Assembly (NCBI GenBank): GCA_002435785.1
Contig: DIUC01000057.1
Coordinates: 18,109-82,108, forward strand
Source of the DNA: Saprospiraceae bacterium UBA6168
GTDB taxonomy: Bacteria; Bacteroidota; Bacteroidia; Chitinophagales; Saprospiraceae
Reading direction: 5' to 3'
Length of the DNA: 64,000 nt
How positions within the stretch are numbered: the stretch's first letter is position 1; the number at the start of each line of letters is the position of its first letter. The translations under genes and the position numbers were made by a program. Below, one piece after another: positions 27,217 to 35,876 of this stretch. Below the pieces are notes generated by a model. The model worked only from the letters and a program-made list of their open reading frames with translations. It made no database searches and was not told where the DNA came from.

Positions 27217-27256
27217 AAAAAAAGCCGCCGTTGCAATTGCAACGGCGGCTTTTTTT
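27217..27256. terminator. bidirectional rho-independent terminator
   Basis: A perfect palindrome around GCCGCCGTTGC with seven A at the left and seven T at the right lies 60 bases after the OmpA gene. It serves both that gene and the convergent lipoprotein gene. Confidence 0.93.
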
Positions 27257-27323
27257 GAGGGTTTAGTGAAGACAACACTGGTTCCTTCCTAAAACCTTTG
27301 GGGCTTTAGCGAGCGGCTGGGCA

Positions 27324-27869
27324 TCACCCACCCACCTTCCTTCCCTTTGCCACCCTCGAATTCACGTCCACCTTGTTGATTTTGCGCAGATCCACCAGCA
27401 GGGCGGCGTAGGCATTGTCGGAGGAGACTTTCCAGGTCTTGTTGTCGTAGCTAACGGAGCCGCTGCGGCGGTCCCAGTCGGAGGCCATCAGCACGAAGCG
27501 GTCGCTGTACTTGGGGCTTGGCCCGAATATGAGGTAGCGCTCGTTGCTTTCCTCAAACCCGATGGCGAAGCGGTTCTCCTTCGGGCTGAACAGGAAGGCA
27601 CCGGGGGTGCCCTTCCGAACCACCACTTCCTCGATTTTGCGGCCATCCTCGATTTTGATTTTGCCTGAAACCACCTCCCGGTCGCCGCCCGAAATTTCCC
27701 GCTTGAGCACGATGTCCTGCGAGGTGTAGAACTGGATTTTCTTCAACTCATCATCCGTCCAGCGGTAGCGTTCGTTGAGGTCTTCGGTAAAGTAAGTGAG
27801 CCTGTTGCTGCAAGAACTTAGAAAGGCCAAGGAAAGGACGGCGAAAAGGACCAAATTTTGCGTTTTCAT
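27324..27869 (-). CDS. small lipoprotein of unknown function
   Basis: 181 residues, no family recognised. The N terminus MKTQNLVLFAVLSLAFLSSCSN is a lipoprotein signal, with lipidation expected at Cys20. The mature part is soluble, beta-rich and strongly charged, with no cysteines or known catalytic motif. It begins RLTYFTEDLNERYRWTDDEL and ends in a basic tail. Convergent with the PorE-like gene and sharing its bidirectional terminator. The upstream ~480 bases carry repeats and a hairpin. It could belong to the envelope functions of the neighbouring surface proteins, but this is only context. Confidence 0.8.
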   Translation of the reverse strand: MKTQNLVLFAVLSLAFLSSCSNRLTYFTEDLNERYRWTDDELKKIQFYTSQDIVLKREISGGDREVVSGKIKIEDGRKIEEVVVRKGTPGAFLFSPKENRFAIGFEESNERYLIFGPSPKYSDRFVLMASDWDRRSGSVSYDNKTWKVSSDNAYAALLVDLRKINKVDVNSRVAKGRKVGG

Positions 27870-28086
27870 AAATTGACTTTAGATGTTTTTGTGAAAAAGA
27901 TGCACAGTGATGCATTTGACCCCTATGCTAATTTGCCGGAAAATATACACAGGTTCTGGACAAAAATGCCAATGTTGCAAGGGGTTTTAACCACAGCTTA
28001 ACGGGTTTTAACGTCACAGTAATTAAAAAAAGACCATTTTATGCTCCGTGCCGCCCCCGACATTTGTCCTGTGTTTGTTAGCAACT
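27870..28086. other. upstream region of the lipoprotein gene
   Basis: AT-rich non-coding sequence, presumably carrying the promoter of the minus-strand lipoprotein gene. I see no clear TAnnTTTG box on that strand. Confidence 0.4.
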
Positions 28087-28153
28087 GGTCTCACAAAAGA
28101 ATTTTGGTCTCACAAAAAAAACTGTTTGGTCTCACAAGATTTAGGTCTCACAA
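28087..28153. repeat. four direct GGTCTCACAA repeats
   Basis: The decamer occurs at 28087, 28106, 28128 and 28144, with spacings of 19, 22 and 16 bases, each followed by A-rich sequence. Spacers are far too short for CRISPR. The site is upstream of the lipoprotein gene on the minus strand, where the word reads TTGTGAGACC. Confidence 0.85.
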
Positions 28154-28211
28154 AAAAACTTTACGTCCCAAACGAGGAAGTTTAGGCAAGAAAAAAACAA
28201 CTCGATTTGGG

Positions 28212-28244
28212 AAAAGCGGTAGCTGCGAATGCAGCGCCGCTTTT
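28212..28244. terminator. terminator-like hairpin
   Basis: AAAAGCGG (28212-28219) and GCTGC pair with GCAGC and CCGCTTTT around a GAAT loop, with small internal mismatches. T-rich sequence follows on the plus strand and T4 on the minus strand. It could end the minus-strand lamin-tail transcript. Confidence 0.65.
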
Positions 28245-28320
28245 TGTTTTTTTGTCGGAAAAGAAATAAGTTTTGAATTACCCCGACACAGACTGCCATC
28301 CCGAGTGGTCGGGACAAGAC

Positions 28321-28344
28321 CTGCCAACTGTCGAACTGCCAACT
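28321..28344. repeat. dispersed repeat (AGTTGGCAGTT family), solo arm
   Basis: 24 bases identical, in inverse orientation, to part of 16131-16167. On the minus strand the G-rich arm follows the stop of the lamin-tail gene almost directly, the same stop-proximal position as the other copies. Confidence 0.85.
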
Positions 28345-28346
28345 TT

Positions 28347-30974
28347 TTAAAGATTCCCCGCCACCACACAAGTCTTTTTGTACTCCCGCACCGTGCCGTT
28401 GGGGTTGAAAAGCTCCAGCGCAATTACATAAATCCCAATCCTTGCCTTCGTTCCGTCATCCCGATCTCCGTCCCAGCGGAGGAAGCCCTCCGTGCCTAAT
28501 AGTTCGTTGTTCGCCAAGGACTTCACCAGCCGGCCTTCGGAGTCGAAAAACCGAACCTTTGCCGTATAGCCGGGCTTGTCCACTTTGTAGTTGATGACCA
28601 AAAATTCCTTGTAACCATCACCGTCCGGCGAGAAGGTCGGCTCCGGTATTTCAAAAATGCCATTTCCTACCAGCTGATTTTCAAAATATTGTGAATTGCG
28701 GTAGGTCGGGGTGGCCCAACCAGCGCCCTCGGCAGCGGAGTGCCAGTTGGCAGGGTCTTGCGTGGTGCCGTCGGGGTGGAGGCGCTCCAAGGACACGCCA
28801 TTTTGGTCGTCGAGGAATGGGTGGTGCATTTTTTTGGAATAGTCAAAAGCATCAATGATGACGGCCTCGGTCACGCCTCCTCGGAAGATGGTGACGTTGC
28901 CTTCATCGTCGTTTAAGGAGGGCAAGTCGTTGTAAATCAGGGCATTCGGGTTTTGCACGGTGTAGCGGCTGATGATGTCGCTGGTGTTTTCCGTGAAAAC
29001 GGCGTACTCGCCGGGGAAAATGAGCCGGTTTTCCGTGACGGCGGAGGTGGAGGTGCTGGTCGCCCGCAGGTTGCCGATAATGAGGTTTCCAAGGTTGAGC
29101 ACCTTGTTGGAGCGGTTGTAAACCTCCACGAAATCAAAGCCGCCGGTGGATGGGTTGAAAAGTATTTCGTTGACCACCAAGTCTTTGGGCTGTATGGTAT
29201 CTGGCAGGGCGAACGACTCCCGGGCAGGGCCGGAAATAGGGTTCCCGTTGCAGTCGGCCACGCCCGTGACGGTCACTTCGTAAACTTTGCTGGTTTCGAG
29301 GGGCGAGGCCATTTGCAGCAGCACGGCGTCGTTGTTGGGTGCCACGAGCGAGGCCGAGGCAATGGCTGCCCCCCCGTCAATGGTGTAGTTGCTGGGGTTT
29401 TGGGCAGTGACGGCATCCAGTTTTTCATCAAAAAAAAGCTGCACCGAGAGTGGCGTCGCAAAGACCCGAACCAGCACGGGCGCCGTGAGGTCGGGGGCGG
29501 GGGCCAGCACGGAGTTGGGTTGGCCGGGGGTGCCGCCGAGCAGGTTGATGCTGGCCCGCCAGTTCGATTCGCCTTGGCAGGGCGAGAGCGGGTTCACCAG
29601 TTCCAGCGTCCAGCCGCCGTCTTTTTTCTGGGTGTCCTTGTAGGTGGCCAGCGTATAGCTGACCCGGTGAATGACATTCCCAGCGGCATCCGTGAGGATG
29701 AGTTCGTCGGCATCGTTGGTAAGGGCAGGGAAGGTGGTCAGTACCCGCACGTTGCCGTAGGCCGCCAAGGAATCGTAGTTGGAATCGTCGCAGACGATGA
29801 CATAGCTGCCGGGCAGCATTTGATACGGGGCGAATTTTTGCGGGGTGCTGCCGCTCGAAAAGCCGAAGCCCGCCAAGTCGAGCACCTTGTTGCTGCGGTT
29901 GTAAAGTTCGATGAACTCCACATTCGGTAGGGCTACCTTCGGCGTGGGGTCGGCCATTATCTCGTTTATCAAAATATCGTATTCCACCGCCGTCGCCACT
30001 TCCACATAGGTGAAATTGGCGGTTTGCGCTGGCGCAATATTGCCCGCCAAATCCTCCACGCCATTGATGGCCAGCGTGTAAGTCGTCAGGCTTTGCAAGG
30101 GAGAGGCCAGGGAGAGGTGTACCAGCGTCTTGTTCAACCCATCCAAAAAAGCGGCGGCGGGTTGCCCTATGCCGTTGTTCAGGGAGTAGTTGGCGGGGTC
30201 GGTGGCGGTAGCTTCGTCCAGATTTTCATTGAAAAAAACATCCACCTCCGTGGCGGAGAGCGGCGTGGCGGACACCAGGACTGGCGGTGTGGTGTCGGGT
30301 AGCAGTTCCGCAACATTGATGTCGTCAAAGAAAAACTTGTCCTTGCGGGTGGCGGTATAAAGGCAGTAGAAGCCGAAAAAGAAATCGCCAGCGCCGTAGG
30401 TGGCGTCCGTGACCTCGAACTCTGGCGTGAGGTTCTGGCCGCCGCCGTAGTCCACCGAGAGTTTCCAGAGGCCCCCCGCCTCACGGGTCATGCGTAGGCG
30501 CACCTTGGGTGAAGTGGCCACCCCGCCCGCCGTTGCGGTGGCCAGCAGGGTTGATGCGCCTGCGGTTTGGCGGTAAAGCTGGAGCGCATCGGCGCTGCCA
30601 TCGCTTCCAGCGAGGAGGTAGTATCCGCTGCCCGTGAGCAGGTTCGGGGAGTCGGACTGGAGGTAGATGCGCAGCCGATTGCCGTTGGAGGGGTCGAAAT
30701 CGAGGCGGAAATACAGCTCCCAAACGGCGCTGTCGGTGATGGCCGTTGGGACGTAGAGCGTGGAGTTGCCAGCGTCGGGGGCGTTCAATTGTAGCTCCAA
30801 GGCTGCATTTACTTGGAAGTTGGCGACATCGCCCTGCCATGCCGGGTTGGCGGTCAGGTCACCGTCGGAGAAATTGTCGAAGACTTGTGCTTTGCTGGAA
30901 AGCACGGTCATGCAGATGAGCAGCAGGGCAAGGAACCACCTTTGACTTGGATGGGTATCGTTTAAGAATTGCAT
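28347..30974 (-). CDS. secreted surface protein with two lamin-tail domains
   Basis: 875 residues. Signal peptide about 1-29 (cleaved near SSKAQ). Then a concanavalin-like region (about 30-225), an SwmB/Ig-like module (PPVLVSATPLSATEVDVFF, about 230-320), a lamin-tail domain (YDILINEIMADPTPKVALP, about 325-490), another Ig-like module, and a second lamin-tail domain (KDLVVNEILFNPSTGGFDFV, about 595-755). The C terminus (about 765-875) is a FlgD-like module: PEPTFSPDGDGYKEFL, RWDGDRDDGTKARIGIYV. That layout is common in exported Bacteroidota proteins and may serve as the secretion signal. The ATG at 30974 is chosen for the signal peptide. Divergent from dnaN. Substrate or partner unknown. Confidence 0.85.
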   Translation of the reverse strand: MQFLNDTHPSQRWFLALLLICMTVLSSKAQVFDNFSDGDLTANPAWQGDVANFQVNAALELQLNAPDAGNSTLYVPTAITDSAVWELYFRLDFDPSNGNRLRIYLQSDSPNLLTGSGYYLLAGSDGSADALQLYRQTAGASTLLATATAGGVATSPKVRLRMTREAGGLWKLSVDYGGGQNLTPEFEVTDATYGAGDFFFGFYCLYTATRKDKFFFDDINVAELLPDTTPPVLVSATPLSATEVDVFFNENLDEATATDPANYSLNNGIGQPAAAFLDGLNKTLVHLSLASPLQSLTTYTLAINGVEDLAGNIAPAQTANFTYVEVATAVEYDILINEIMADPTPKVALPNVEFIELYNRSNKVLDLAGFGFSSGSTPQKFAPYQMLPGSYVIVCDDSNYDSLAAYGNVRVLTTFPALTNDADELILTDAAGNVIHRVSYTLATYKDTQKKDGGWTLELVNPLSPCQGESNWRASINLLGGTPGQPNSVLAPAPDLTAPVLVRVFATPLSVQLFFDEKLDAVTAQNPSNYTIDGGAAIASASLVAPNNDAVLLQMASPLETSKVYEVTVTGVADCNGNPISGPARESFALPDTIQPKDLVVNEILFNPSTGGFDFVEVYNRSNKVLNLGNLIIGNLRATSTSTSAVTENRLIFPGEYAVFTENTSDIISRYTVQNPNALIYNDLPSLNDDEGNVTIFRGGVTEAVIIDAFDYSKKMHHPFLDDQNGVSLERLHPDGTTQDPANWHSAAEGAGWATPTYRNSQYFENQLVGNGIFEIPEPTFSPDGDGYKEFLVINYKVDKPGYTAKVRFFDSEGRLVKSLANNELLGTEGFLRWDGDRDDGTKARIGIYVIALELFNPNGTVREYKKTCVVAGNL

Positions 30975-31086
30975 ATTGAGTTTGTTTTGCGGAACAAGGT
31001 AGAAGCTTTTGGGAAAATGGGGCAAAATCAGATAGGACTTGGCGCAGGGTTTACAAAGGTTTAACGTAGGCTGGGAACCGAAAAAG

Positions 31087-31095
31087 TTATCCACA
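31087..31095. promoter_or_regulatory. consensus DnaA box upstream of dnaN
   Basis: TTATCCACA is an exact match to the TTATNCACA DnaA box and lies 78 bases before the dnaN ATG, upstream of the promoter. I find only one box, so it is a possible regulatory site, not an origin. Confidence 0.5.
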
Positions 31096-31110
31096 ATCTG
31101 TTGGTTATTT

Positions 31111-31144
31111 TTGTAAGCATATTCTATATCAAAGGTTACTTTTG
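31111..31144 (+). promoter_or_regulatory. promoter for dnaN
   Basis: TTG (31111-31113) and TACTTTTG (31137-31144), 23 bases apart, fit the Bacteroidota pattern. A second -7-like box TATTTTTG overlaps the TTG at 31106-31113. Confidence 0.55.
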
Positions 31145-31172
31145 CGCAAATTCAAGACAATCAACCAGTTTT

Positions 31173-32288
31173 ATGAAATTCAGCGTATCCTCATCCGAAC
31201 TACTCCGGCACCTCCAAATCGCCAGTGGCGCCATTGCGAGCAGCCCAGTGCTGCCCATCCTCGATGATTTTTTGTTTACCATCCAAAAAAATCTGTTGAC
31301 CATCGCCGCCACAGACCTCGAAACCTCCATCACCAACCAAGTGGAGGTGATGTCAGACGGCGACGGTGCCGTGGCCATTCCCGCAAAAATACTGCTCGAT
31401 ACCCTCAAGGCGCTGCCCGACCAACCCGTGACCATCGCCGTTGACGAGGAAACCTACGGCATCACCATCACGTCGGCCTACGGCAAATACCGCCTCGCCG
31501 GAGAGAACGGCCAGGACTACCCCCGCATCCCCGAATCGGACAAGGTGGACACGGTGCAGGTGCCAGCCGCCACGCTCATCAAGGCCATCAACAAAACGTT
31601 GTTCGCCACCAGCAACGACGAGCTTCGCCCTGCAATGACGGGCGTGTACGTCACGCTGGATTTCAACAAACTGACCTTCGTGGCCACGGACGCCCACAAG
31701 CTCGTGAAGTACAGTTTTCAGGGCATAGCTGGGGAGGTGGCCACCTCGTTCATTATCCCTAAAAAAGCGCTGAACCTGCTGAAAAACGCATTGCCCGCAG
31801 ACGCCGACGTGAAAATGTCCTTCGACAAGGCCAACGCTTTTTTTACCTTCGGCAATACGCACCTGGTCTGCCGACTCATTGATGCCCGCTACCCGGACTA
31901 CAACGCCGTCATTCCGGTGGACAATCCGAACACCTTGAGCATCAAGCGCTCCGACCTCCAAAGCTCGCTCAAGCGCATCGCCATCTACGCCAACAAGACG
32001 ACCAACCAGGTCATCCTCGACATATCGCCGGACAGCCTGACGGTGTCCGCCCAAGACCTCGACTTCTCCAACGAGGCCAACGAGCAACTGCCCTGCACCT
32101 ACGATGGCAACCCGCTCACCATCGGCTTCAACGCCAAGTTCCTGGTGGAAATGCTTGGCGTGATGGAGTCGGACGAAGTGAAATTGGAACTCTCCACGCC
32201 CAGCCGTGCGGGCATATTGCTGCCCGTGGAAGCCACCGAGGGCGAGGAGATTCTGATGCTGGTGATGCCGGTGATGTTGAGCAATTAA
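31173..32288 (+). CDS. dnaN: DNA polymerase III subunit beta (sliding clamp)
   Basis: Ring-shaped processivity clamp for DNA replication. 371 residues from the ATG at 31173 (MKFSVSSSELLRHLQ), the standard family start; 24 upstream in-frame residues are rejected because the -7 box lies among them. Three clamp domains can be followed, including the conserved YPRIPE segment (about 114), RPAMTGVYV (about 151) and DARYPDYNAVIP (about 235). The C-terminal LPVEATEGEEILMLVMPVML matches the family end. dnaA is not next to it. A DnaA box and promoter lie just upstream, and an inverted-repeat cassette separates it from an ABC exporter gene. Confidence 0.97.
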   Translation: MKFSVSSSELLRHLQIASGAIASSPVLPILDDFLFTIQKNLLTIAATDLETSITNQVEVMSDGDGAVAIPAKILLDTLKALPDQPVTIAVDEETYGITITSAYGKYRLAGENGQDYPRIPESDKVDTVQVPAATLIKAINKTLFATSNDELRPAMTGVYVTLDFNKLTFVATDAHKLVKYSFQGIAGEVATSFIIPKKALNLLKNALPADADVKMSFDKANAFFTFGNTHLVCRLIDARYPDYNAVIPVDNPNTLSIKRSDLQSSLKRIAIYANKTTNQVILDISPDSLTVSAQDLDFSNEANEQLPCTYDGNPLTIGFNAKFLVEMLGVMESDEVKLELSTPSRAGILLPVEATEGEEILMLVMPVMLSN

Positions 32289-32307
32289 AAAATGGCTTTA
32301 TTGTTTT

Positions 32308-32359
32308 ATTGTTGAATTGTTTTTTTGACTCAACGTCCTGTGTGAAACAATTCAACAAT
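32308..32359 (+). repeat. inverted-repeat cassette, dnaN-ABC junction (ATTGTTGAATT family)
   Basis: A 15-base arm at 32308-32322 is perfectly complementary to 32345-32359. The G-free words continue (TCAACAATCCAACA) right up to the ATG at 32374. It shares its word with the adhesin-porP junction. Confidence 0.9.
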
Positions 32360-32373
32360 TCAACAATCCAACA

Positions 32374-34188
32374 ATGAGCCCCTTTCCCCGCCTGCTTTCC
32401 CGCCTGAAAAACTACAAGCCCCTGCTTGTGGGAAACCTCACGTGCAACCTGCTCATGGTGGCATTCTCGGTGGTGAGCATCCCGGCCATTATCCCGTTCC
32501 TCAACATCCTGCTCGACCAGCAGCCAATGGTCACGATGGCTCCCGACACGTTCACGCTCGGCAATTTCAAGGATCATGTCAACTTTTTTTTGAGCCAAAT
32601 CATCCAAGAAAACGGCAAGCGAACCGCCCTCGCCTACGCCCTTGGGCTGGTATTGGTGCTGTATTTTTTGAAAAACTTTTTCCGCTACCTCTCGCAGTTC
32701 TTCCTTGCACCCGTTCGCAACGGCGTGGTGCGGGACATCCGGCAGGAGCTTTATGAAAAAATGCTGGCACTCCCCATGGCCTACTTCTCCGAAGAGCGAA
32801 AAGGCGACCTGCTGGCCCGCATGTCGGTGGACGTGCAGGAGGTCGAGGCGAGCATCCTCAACGTGCTGGAATCCATCATCCGGGAGCCGCTGATGATTAT
32901 CGGGGCCTTCGGGTTCATGGTCTATGTAAGTCCGAGCATGACGCTTGCAGTGCTGGGGCTGCTGGCCTTCACGGGGTTGGTCATCGGGCGCATCGGCAAG
33001 GTGCTCAAGCGGCAGTCAAGGGAGGTGCAGGAGCGGCTGGGCACACTGCTCTCGATGATGGAGGAGGGCATCGGCGGGCTGCGCATCATCAAGGGCTTCA
33101 ATGCCGAGCCGTTCCAGTCGGCGCATTTCCGAAGGGAAAACAACGACTACCGCCGCCTGCTGGTGCGGTTGCTCTGGCGGCGTGACCTCTCCTCGCCGCT
33201 CACCGAATTCCTCGGTGTGGCCACGGTGGCCGTGCTCATCTGGTACGGCTACAATGAAGTGGAGCGGGGGCTGCTCACCGTGCCCACTTTCTTCGCACTG
33301 CTGCTGGCGTTTTTCAGCATGATTGAACCGGCGAAGAAGTTTGCCACCGCCTACTACAACGTACAAAAGGGCCTCGCTGCCGTGGAGCGAATTGACGCCA
33401 TCCGCCATGCGGATTTGCGGATTTTGGAGAAAACGGACGCCAAGCCCGTCACCGTTTTTCAAGAAAAAATAGAGATGCGCAACGTCGGTTTCGCTTACGC
33501 AAACAGCAACCGCCCTGCGCTCGAAGGCATCAACTTGATTGTTCCGAAGGGAAAAATCGTGGCGCTGGTCGGCTCGTCCGGCGGTGGCAAGAGCACGCTC
33601 GTGGACCTGCTGCCCCGCTTCCACGACGTGACTGCCGGGGAGGTTTTGCTCGATGGAACGAACATCAAGGATTACCGGTTGCGTGACCTCCGCTCGCTGA
33701 TGGGCATCGTGACGCAGGAGCCGGTGCTGTTCAACGACACCATTTTCAACAATATCTGCTTTGGGGTGAAGGGCGTCACTGCCGAGGCGGTGGAGCAGGC
33801 CGCCCGCATCGCCCATGCCCACGACTTCATCCTCGAAACCCCCGACGGCTACCAGACCAACATCGGCGACCGGGGCGTGAAACTTAGCGGTGGCCAGCGT
33901 CAGCGCCTCACCATTGCCCGTGCCGTGCTGGCCAACCCGCCCATCCTCATCCTCGACGAGGCCACCTCTGCCCTCGATTCAGAGTCTGAAAGATTAGTGC
34001 AGGACGCCCTCGATGTGCTGATGAAAAACCGGACGAGCATCGTCATCGCCCACCGTCTCAGCACGGTGCAGCACGCCGACGAAATCGTGGTGATGCGGGA
34101 TGGGAAAATCATTGAGCAGGGGTCGCACGAACAGCTTATGCACCGGGGAGGGGAGTATGGGAAGTTGGTGGAGTTGCAGTCGTTTTGA
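32374..34188 (+). CDS. ABC exporter, fused permease and ATPase (MsbA-like)
   Basis: 604-residue half-transporter that would act as a homodimer in the inner membrane. The N-terminal transmembrane domain (about 1-330) holds the usual six helices (e.g. 18-46, 86-104, 170-200). The ATPase domain follows: Walker A GSSGGGKST (about 395-403), Q-loop in VTQEPVLF, signature LSGGQRQR (about 508-515), Walker B ILILDEATSALD and the H-loop in AHRLSTV. All catalytic residues are present. Sequence resembles MsbA-type lipid or drug exporters; the substrate cannot be told. It ends 168 bases before the CBS gene. Confidence 0.92.
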   Translation: MSPFPRLLSRLKNYKPLLVGNLTCNLLMVAFSVVSIPAIIPFLNILLDQQPMVTMAPDTFTLGNFKDHVNFFLSQIIQENGKRTALAYALGLVLVLYFLKNFFRYLSQFFLAPVRNGVVRDIRQELYEKMLALPMAYFSEERKGDLLARMSVDVQEVEASILNVLESIIREPLMIIGAFGFMVYVSPSMTLAVLGLLAFTGLVIGRIGKVLKRQSREVQERLGTLLSMMEEGIGGLRIIKGFNAEPFQSAHFRRENNDYRRLLVRLLWRRDLSSPLTEFLGVATVAVLIWYGYNEVERGLLTVPTFFALLLAFFSMIEPAKKFATAYYNVQKGLAAVERIDAIRHADLRILEKTDAKPVTVFQEKIEMRNVGFAYANSNRPALEGINLIVPKGKIVALVGSSGGGKSTLVDLLPRFHDVTAGEVLLDGTNIKDYRLRDLRSLMGIVTQEPVLFNDTIFNNICFGVKGVTAEAVEQAARIAHAHDFILETPDGYQTNIGDRGVKLSGGQRQRLTIARAVLANPPILILDEATSALDSESERLVQDALDVLMKNRTSIVIAHRLSTVQHADEIVVMRDGKIIEQGSHEQLMHRGGEYGKLVELQSF

Positions 34189-34291
34189 GGGGGTCGGTCC
34201 CTTTCCAAAGTGCAGTTATGCAACCATTTACAGGACCCAGATTCAAAATGGTCGAAATGGCAGAATACAATTTATACTTTCCAATATTTTT

Positions 34292-34299
34292 TACCTTTG
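34292..34299 (+). promoter_or_regulatory. -7 box for the CBS gene
   Basis: TACCTTTG matches TAnnTTTG and lies 58 bases before the CBS-protein ATG. No -33 TTG at the right distance. Confidence 0.45.
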
Positions 34300-34356
34300 C
34301 CCCACCTCTTAGTTGATGAAATGACAGCTAATGTTTCAACTGTCAATTCGTATTAA

Positions 34357-34776
34357 ATGAACATCAAGATTGCCGACATCATGCACAAATCCGTGGTGAC
34401 CACGGTGCCGCACAAATCGCTTGGACATGTCCGTGACATCATGGCCCGTAACGGTATAAGTTCCGTTCCCGTAGTCAATTCAGAAAATGAAGTGGTGGGC
34501 ATTATCACGACTTCCGACCTCACCAAGGGGCACGACGAGGGTACGCCCATAAGCCGCATCATGCCCGAAAAAGTCTTTTCCGTGCCTGCATACAGCGATG
34601 TCCATCTCGCCGCCCGCATCATGCGCAACCACCATATCCATCACCTCGTTGTCACCCTTGAGCGAGAGATCGTTGGCGTAGTCAGTTCTTTCGACTTGCT
34701 GCAACTGGTGGAGGACCATCGGTTTGCCTATAAAAACCCGCCCACACCATCGAAGCATGGGAACCATCGGGAATGA
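34357..34776 (+). CDS. CBS-pair domain protein
   Basis: 139 residues forming a single Bateman module of two CBS motifs: DIMHKSVVTTVPHKSLGHVRD... (about 5-55) and RIMPEKVFSVPAYSDVHLAARIMRNHHIHHLVV (about 67-120), each with the typical ...GIITTSDL / ...GVVSSFDLL ending. Such stand-alone modules bind adenosine nucleotides and act as energy or ligand sensors for other proteins. Soluble; no other domain. It has its own -7 box and is convergent with the APP1-type phosphatase gene 60 bases away. The partner is unknown. Confidence 0.88.
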   Translation: MNIKIADIMHKSVVTTVPHKSLGHVRDIMARNGISSVPVVNSENEVVGIITTSDLTKGHDEGTPISRIMPEKVFSVPAYSDVHLAARIMRNHHIHHLVVTLEREIVGVVSSFDLLQLVEDHRFAYKNPPTPSKHGNHRE

Positions 34777-34836
34777 GGGTAATTTCGGAATTGGAAAATT
34801 TCCTCGAAAATCAAGGTGTTGTGCGCAGTTTTGCAT

Positions 34837-35859
34837 CTACTGATTGCTCACCAACCCCCTTGTCCTTGCATCCGTCCAAATCTCCGCAGCGGTATTTACC
34901 CGTACTGCAGCAATATGCGAGTTGGCTTCTATTAGCTTCGCAATGCGGCGGGCATTTTCATTGTCACGGGTCTGGCGGATGTAGATGGCCAGTACCCGGC
35001 CATCAAACTCCTCGGCCATTTGCAGGTAGTAGTCGGCGTCCTTGCTGGCGGTGTCGCCGAGCATGACGAAGGGGAGGTCGGGATACATGCCCATGATTTG
35101 CCGGAAGGCTTCAATCTTGTGGATGGGGCGGTTGCTGCCTCGCTTAAGCATGTGCGTGCCGTAGTCACGCAGTAGGATAGGCCCTTTCGGCAGCAGGTGT
35201 ACCTCCATGAACCTTGCAAGCAGGTCGTAAATGTTCCACGGGCTGTCCGAAACGTAGAAAATGGGGTTTTCCCGAAGCCTGTCGTGGCCCCGTTCGAGCG
35301 CCCGCAGCAGGTCGGGGCTGCCTTCCATCGGCAGCCGTTGGTGGCTGGCCTTGAAGAGCGTGGCGTACATCATTTTCAATTTGAAACGGGAGGTGACGTG
35401 GGTCTGCAACACCGTGTCATCAATATCGCTGATGATGCCGAAGCTGGCATTTTTGGAAGGAAACAAAAGTTCGGCTGTGCAGGCCTCCACGGGGTGGACG
35501 CCTTTCGCCGGGCTTTCCAGCAGCTTTACCTTGCCCGAAATCCATTGGTTTTCAAGGGGTTCTGGCGGCGAGTGCCAAGGCAGGTTGAGCGAAAAAAAGC
35601 CTTCTTTGTCCGTTTCGGCCAAGTACTCATTCCCGGCTATTTGGATAGAAAGTTTTGCCCCAGCAACCTCGTCGCTCTCAAAGCGGCGATAGCTGTCCAT
35701 GAGGTTGCGAAGGCGGCTTTCGTTGGTGCCCTTGGAAATGCCCTCGTCTTCCAGCACTCGGCCTTTCAGGAAAAACCGCTCGGCATTTGCGAAGCCCCGA
35801 TAAGGCACGACCATGATAGGGTCGTGGGCGATGCGTATTTTGGAAAAAGGACGAAACAT
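34837..35859 (-). CDS. APP1-type (DUF2183) phosphatidate phosphatase-like protein
   Basis: 340 residues. The C-terminal half contains the APP1 catalytic domain with the haloacid-dehalogenase-like acidic motif DIDDTVL (near 170-176), a second motif in FYVSDSPWN (near 225) and FVMLGDTASKDADYY near 285. In yeast, App1 dephosphorylates phosphatidate; bacterial homologues are mostly uncharacterised. The N-terminal half carries an Ig-like region (LSIQIAGNEYLAETDKEGFF). The ATG at 35859 is 17 bases downstream of the stop of the START-like gene, so the two are probably co-transcribed; a longer in-frame start overlaps that gene and is less likely. No signal peptide. Confidence 0.82.
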   Translation of the reverse strand: MFRPFSKIRIAHDPIMVVPYRGFANAERFFLKGRVLEDEGISKGTNESRLRNLMDSYRRFESDEVAGAKLSIQIAGNEYLAETDKEGFFSLNLPWHSPPEPLENQWISGKVKLLESPAKGVHPVEACTAELLFPSKNASFGIISDIDDTVLQTHVTSRFKLKMMYATLFKASHQRLPMEGSPDLLRALERGHDRLRENPIFYVSDSPWNIYDLLARFMEVHLLPKGPILLRDYGTHMLKRGSNRPIHKIEAFRQIMGMYPDLPFVMLGDTASKDADYYLQMAEEFDGRVLAIYIRQTRDNENARRIAKLIEANSHIAAVRVNTAAEIWTDARTRGLVSNQ

Positions 35860-35876
35860 CACGTTATTCTTCAAAC

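Noticed and set aside
28087..28153. CRISPR-like direct repeats
   Set aside because: Repeats are only 10 bases, spacers 6-12 bases and irregular, and no cas gene is present.
28041..28499. 152-residue plus-strand frame
   Set aside because: Runs through the decamer repeats and antisense to the lamin-tail gene; composition is not coding-like.
31000..31172. Replication origin next to dnaN
   Set aside because: Only one DnaA box, no AT-rich unwinding cluster and no dnaA or other origin genes nearby.
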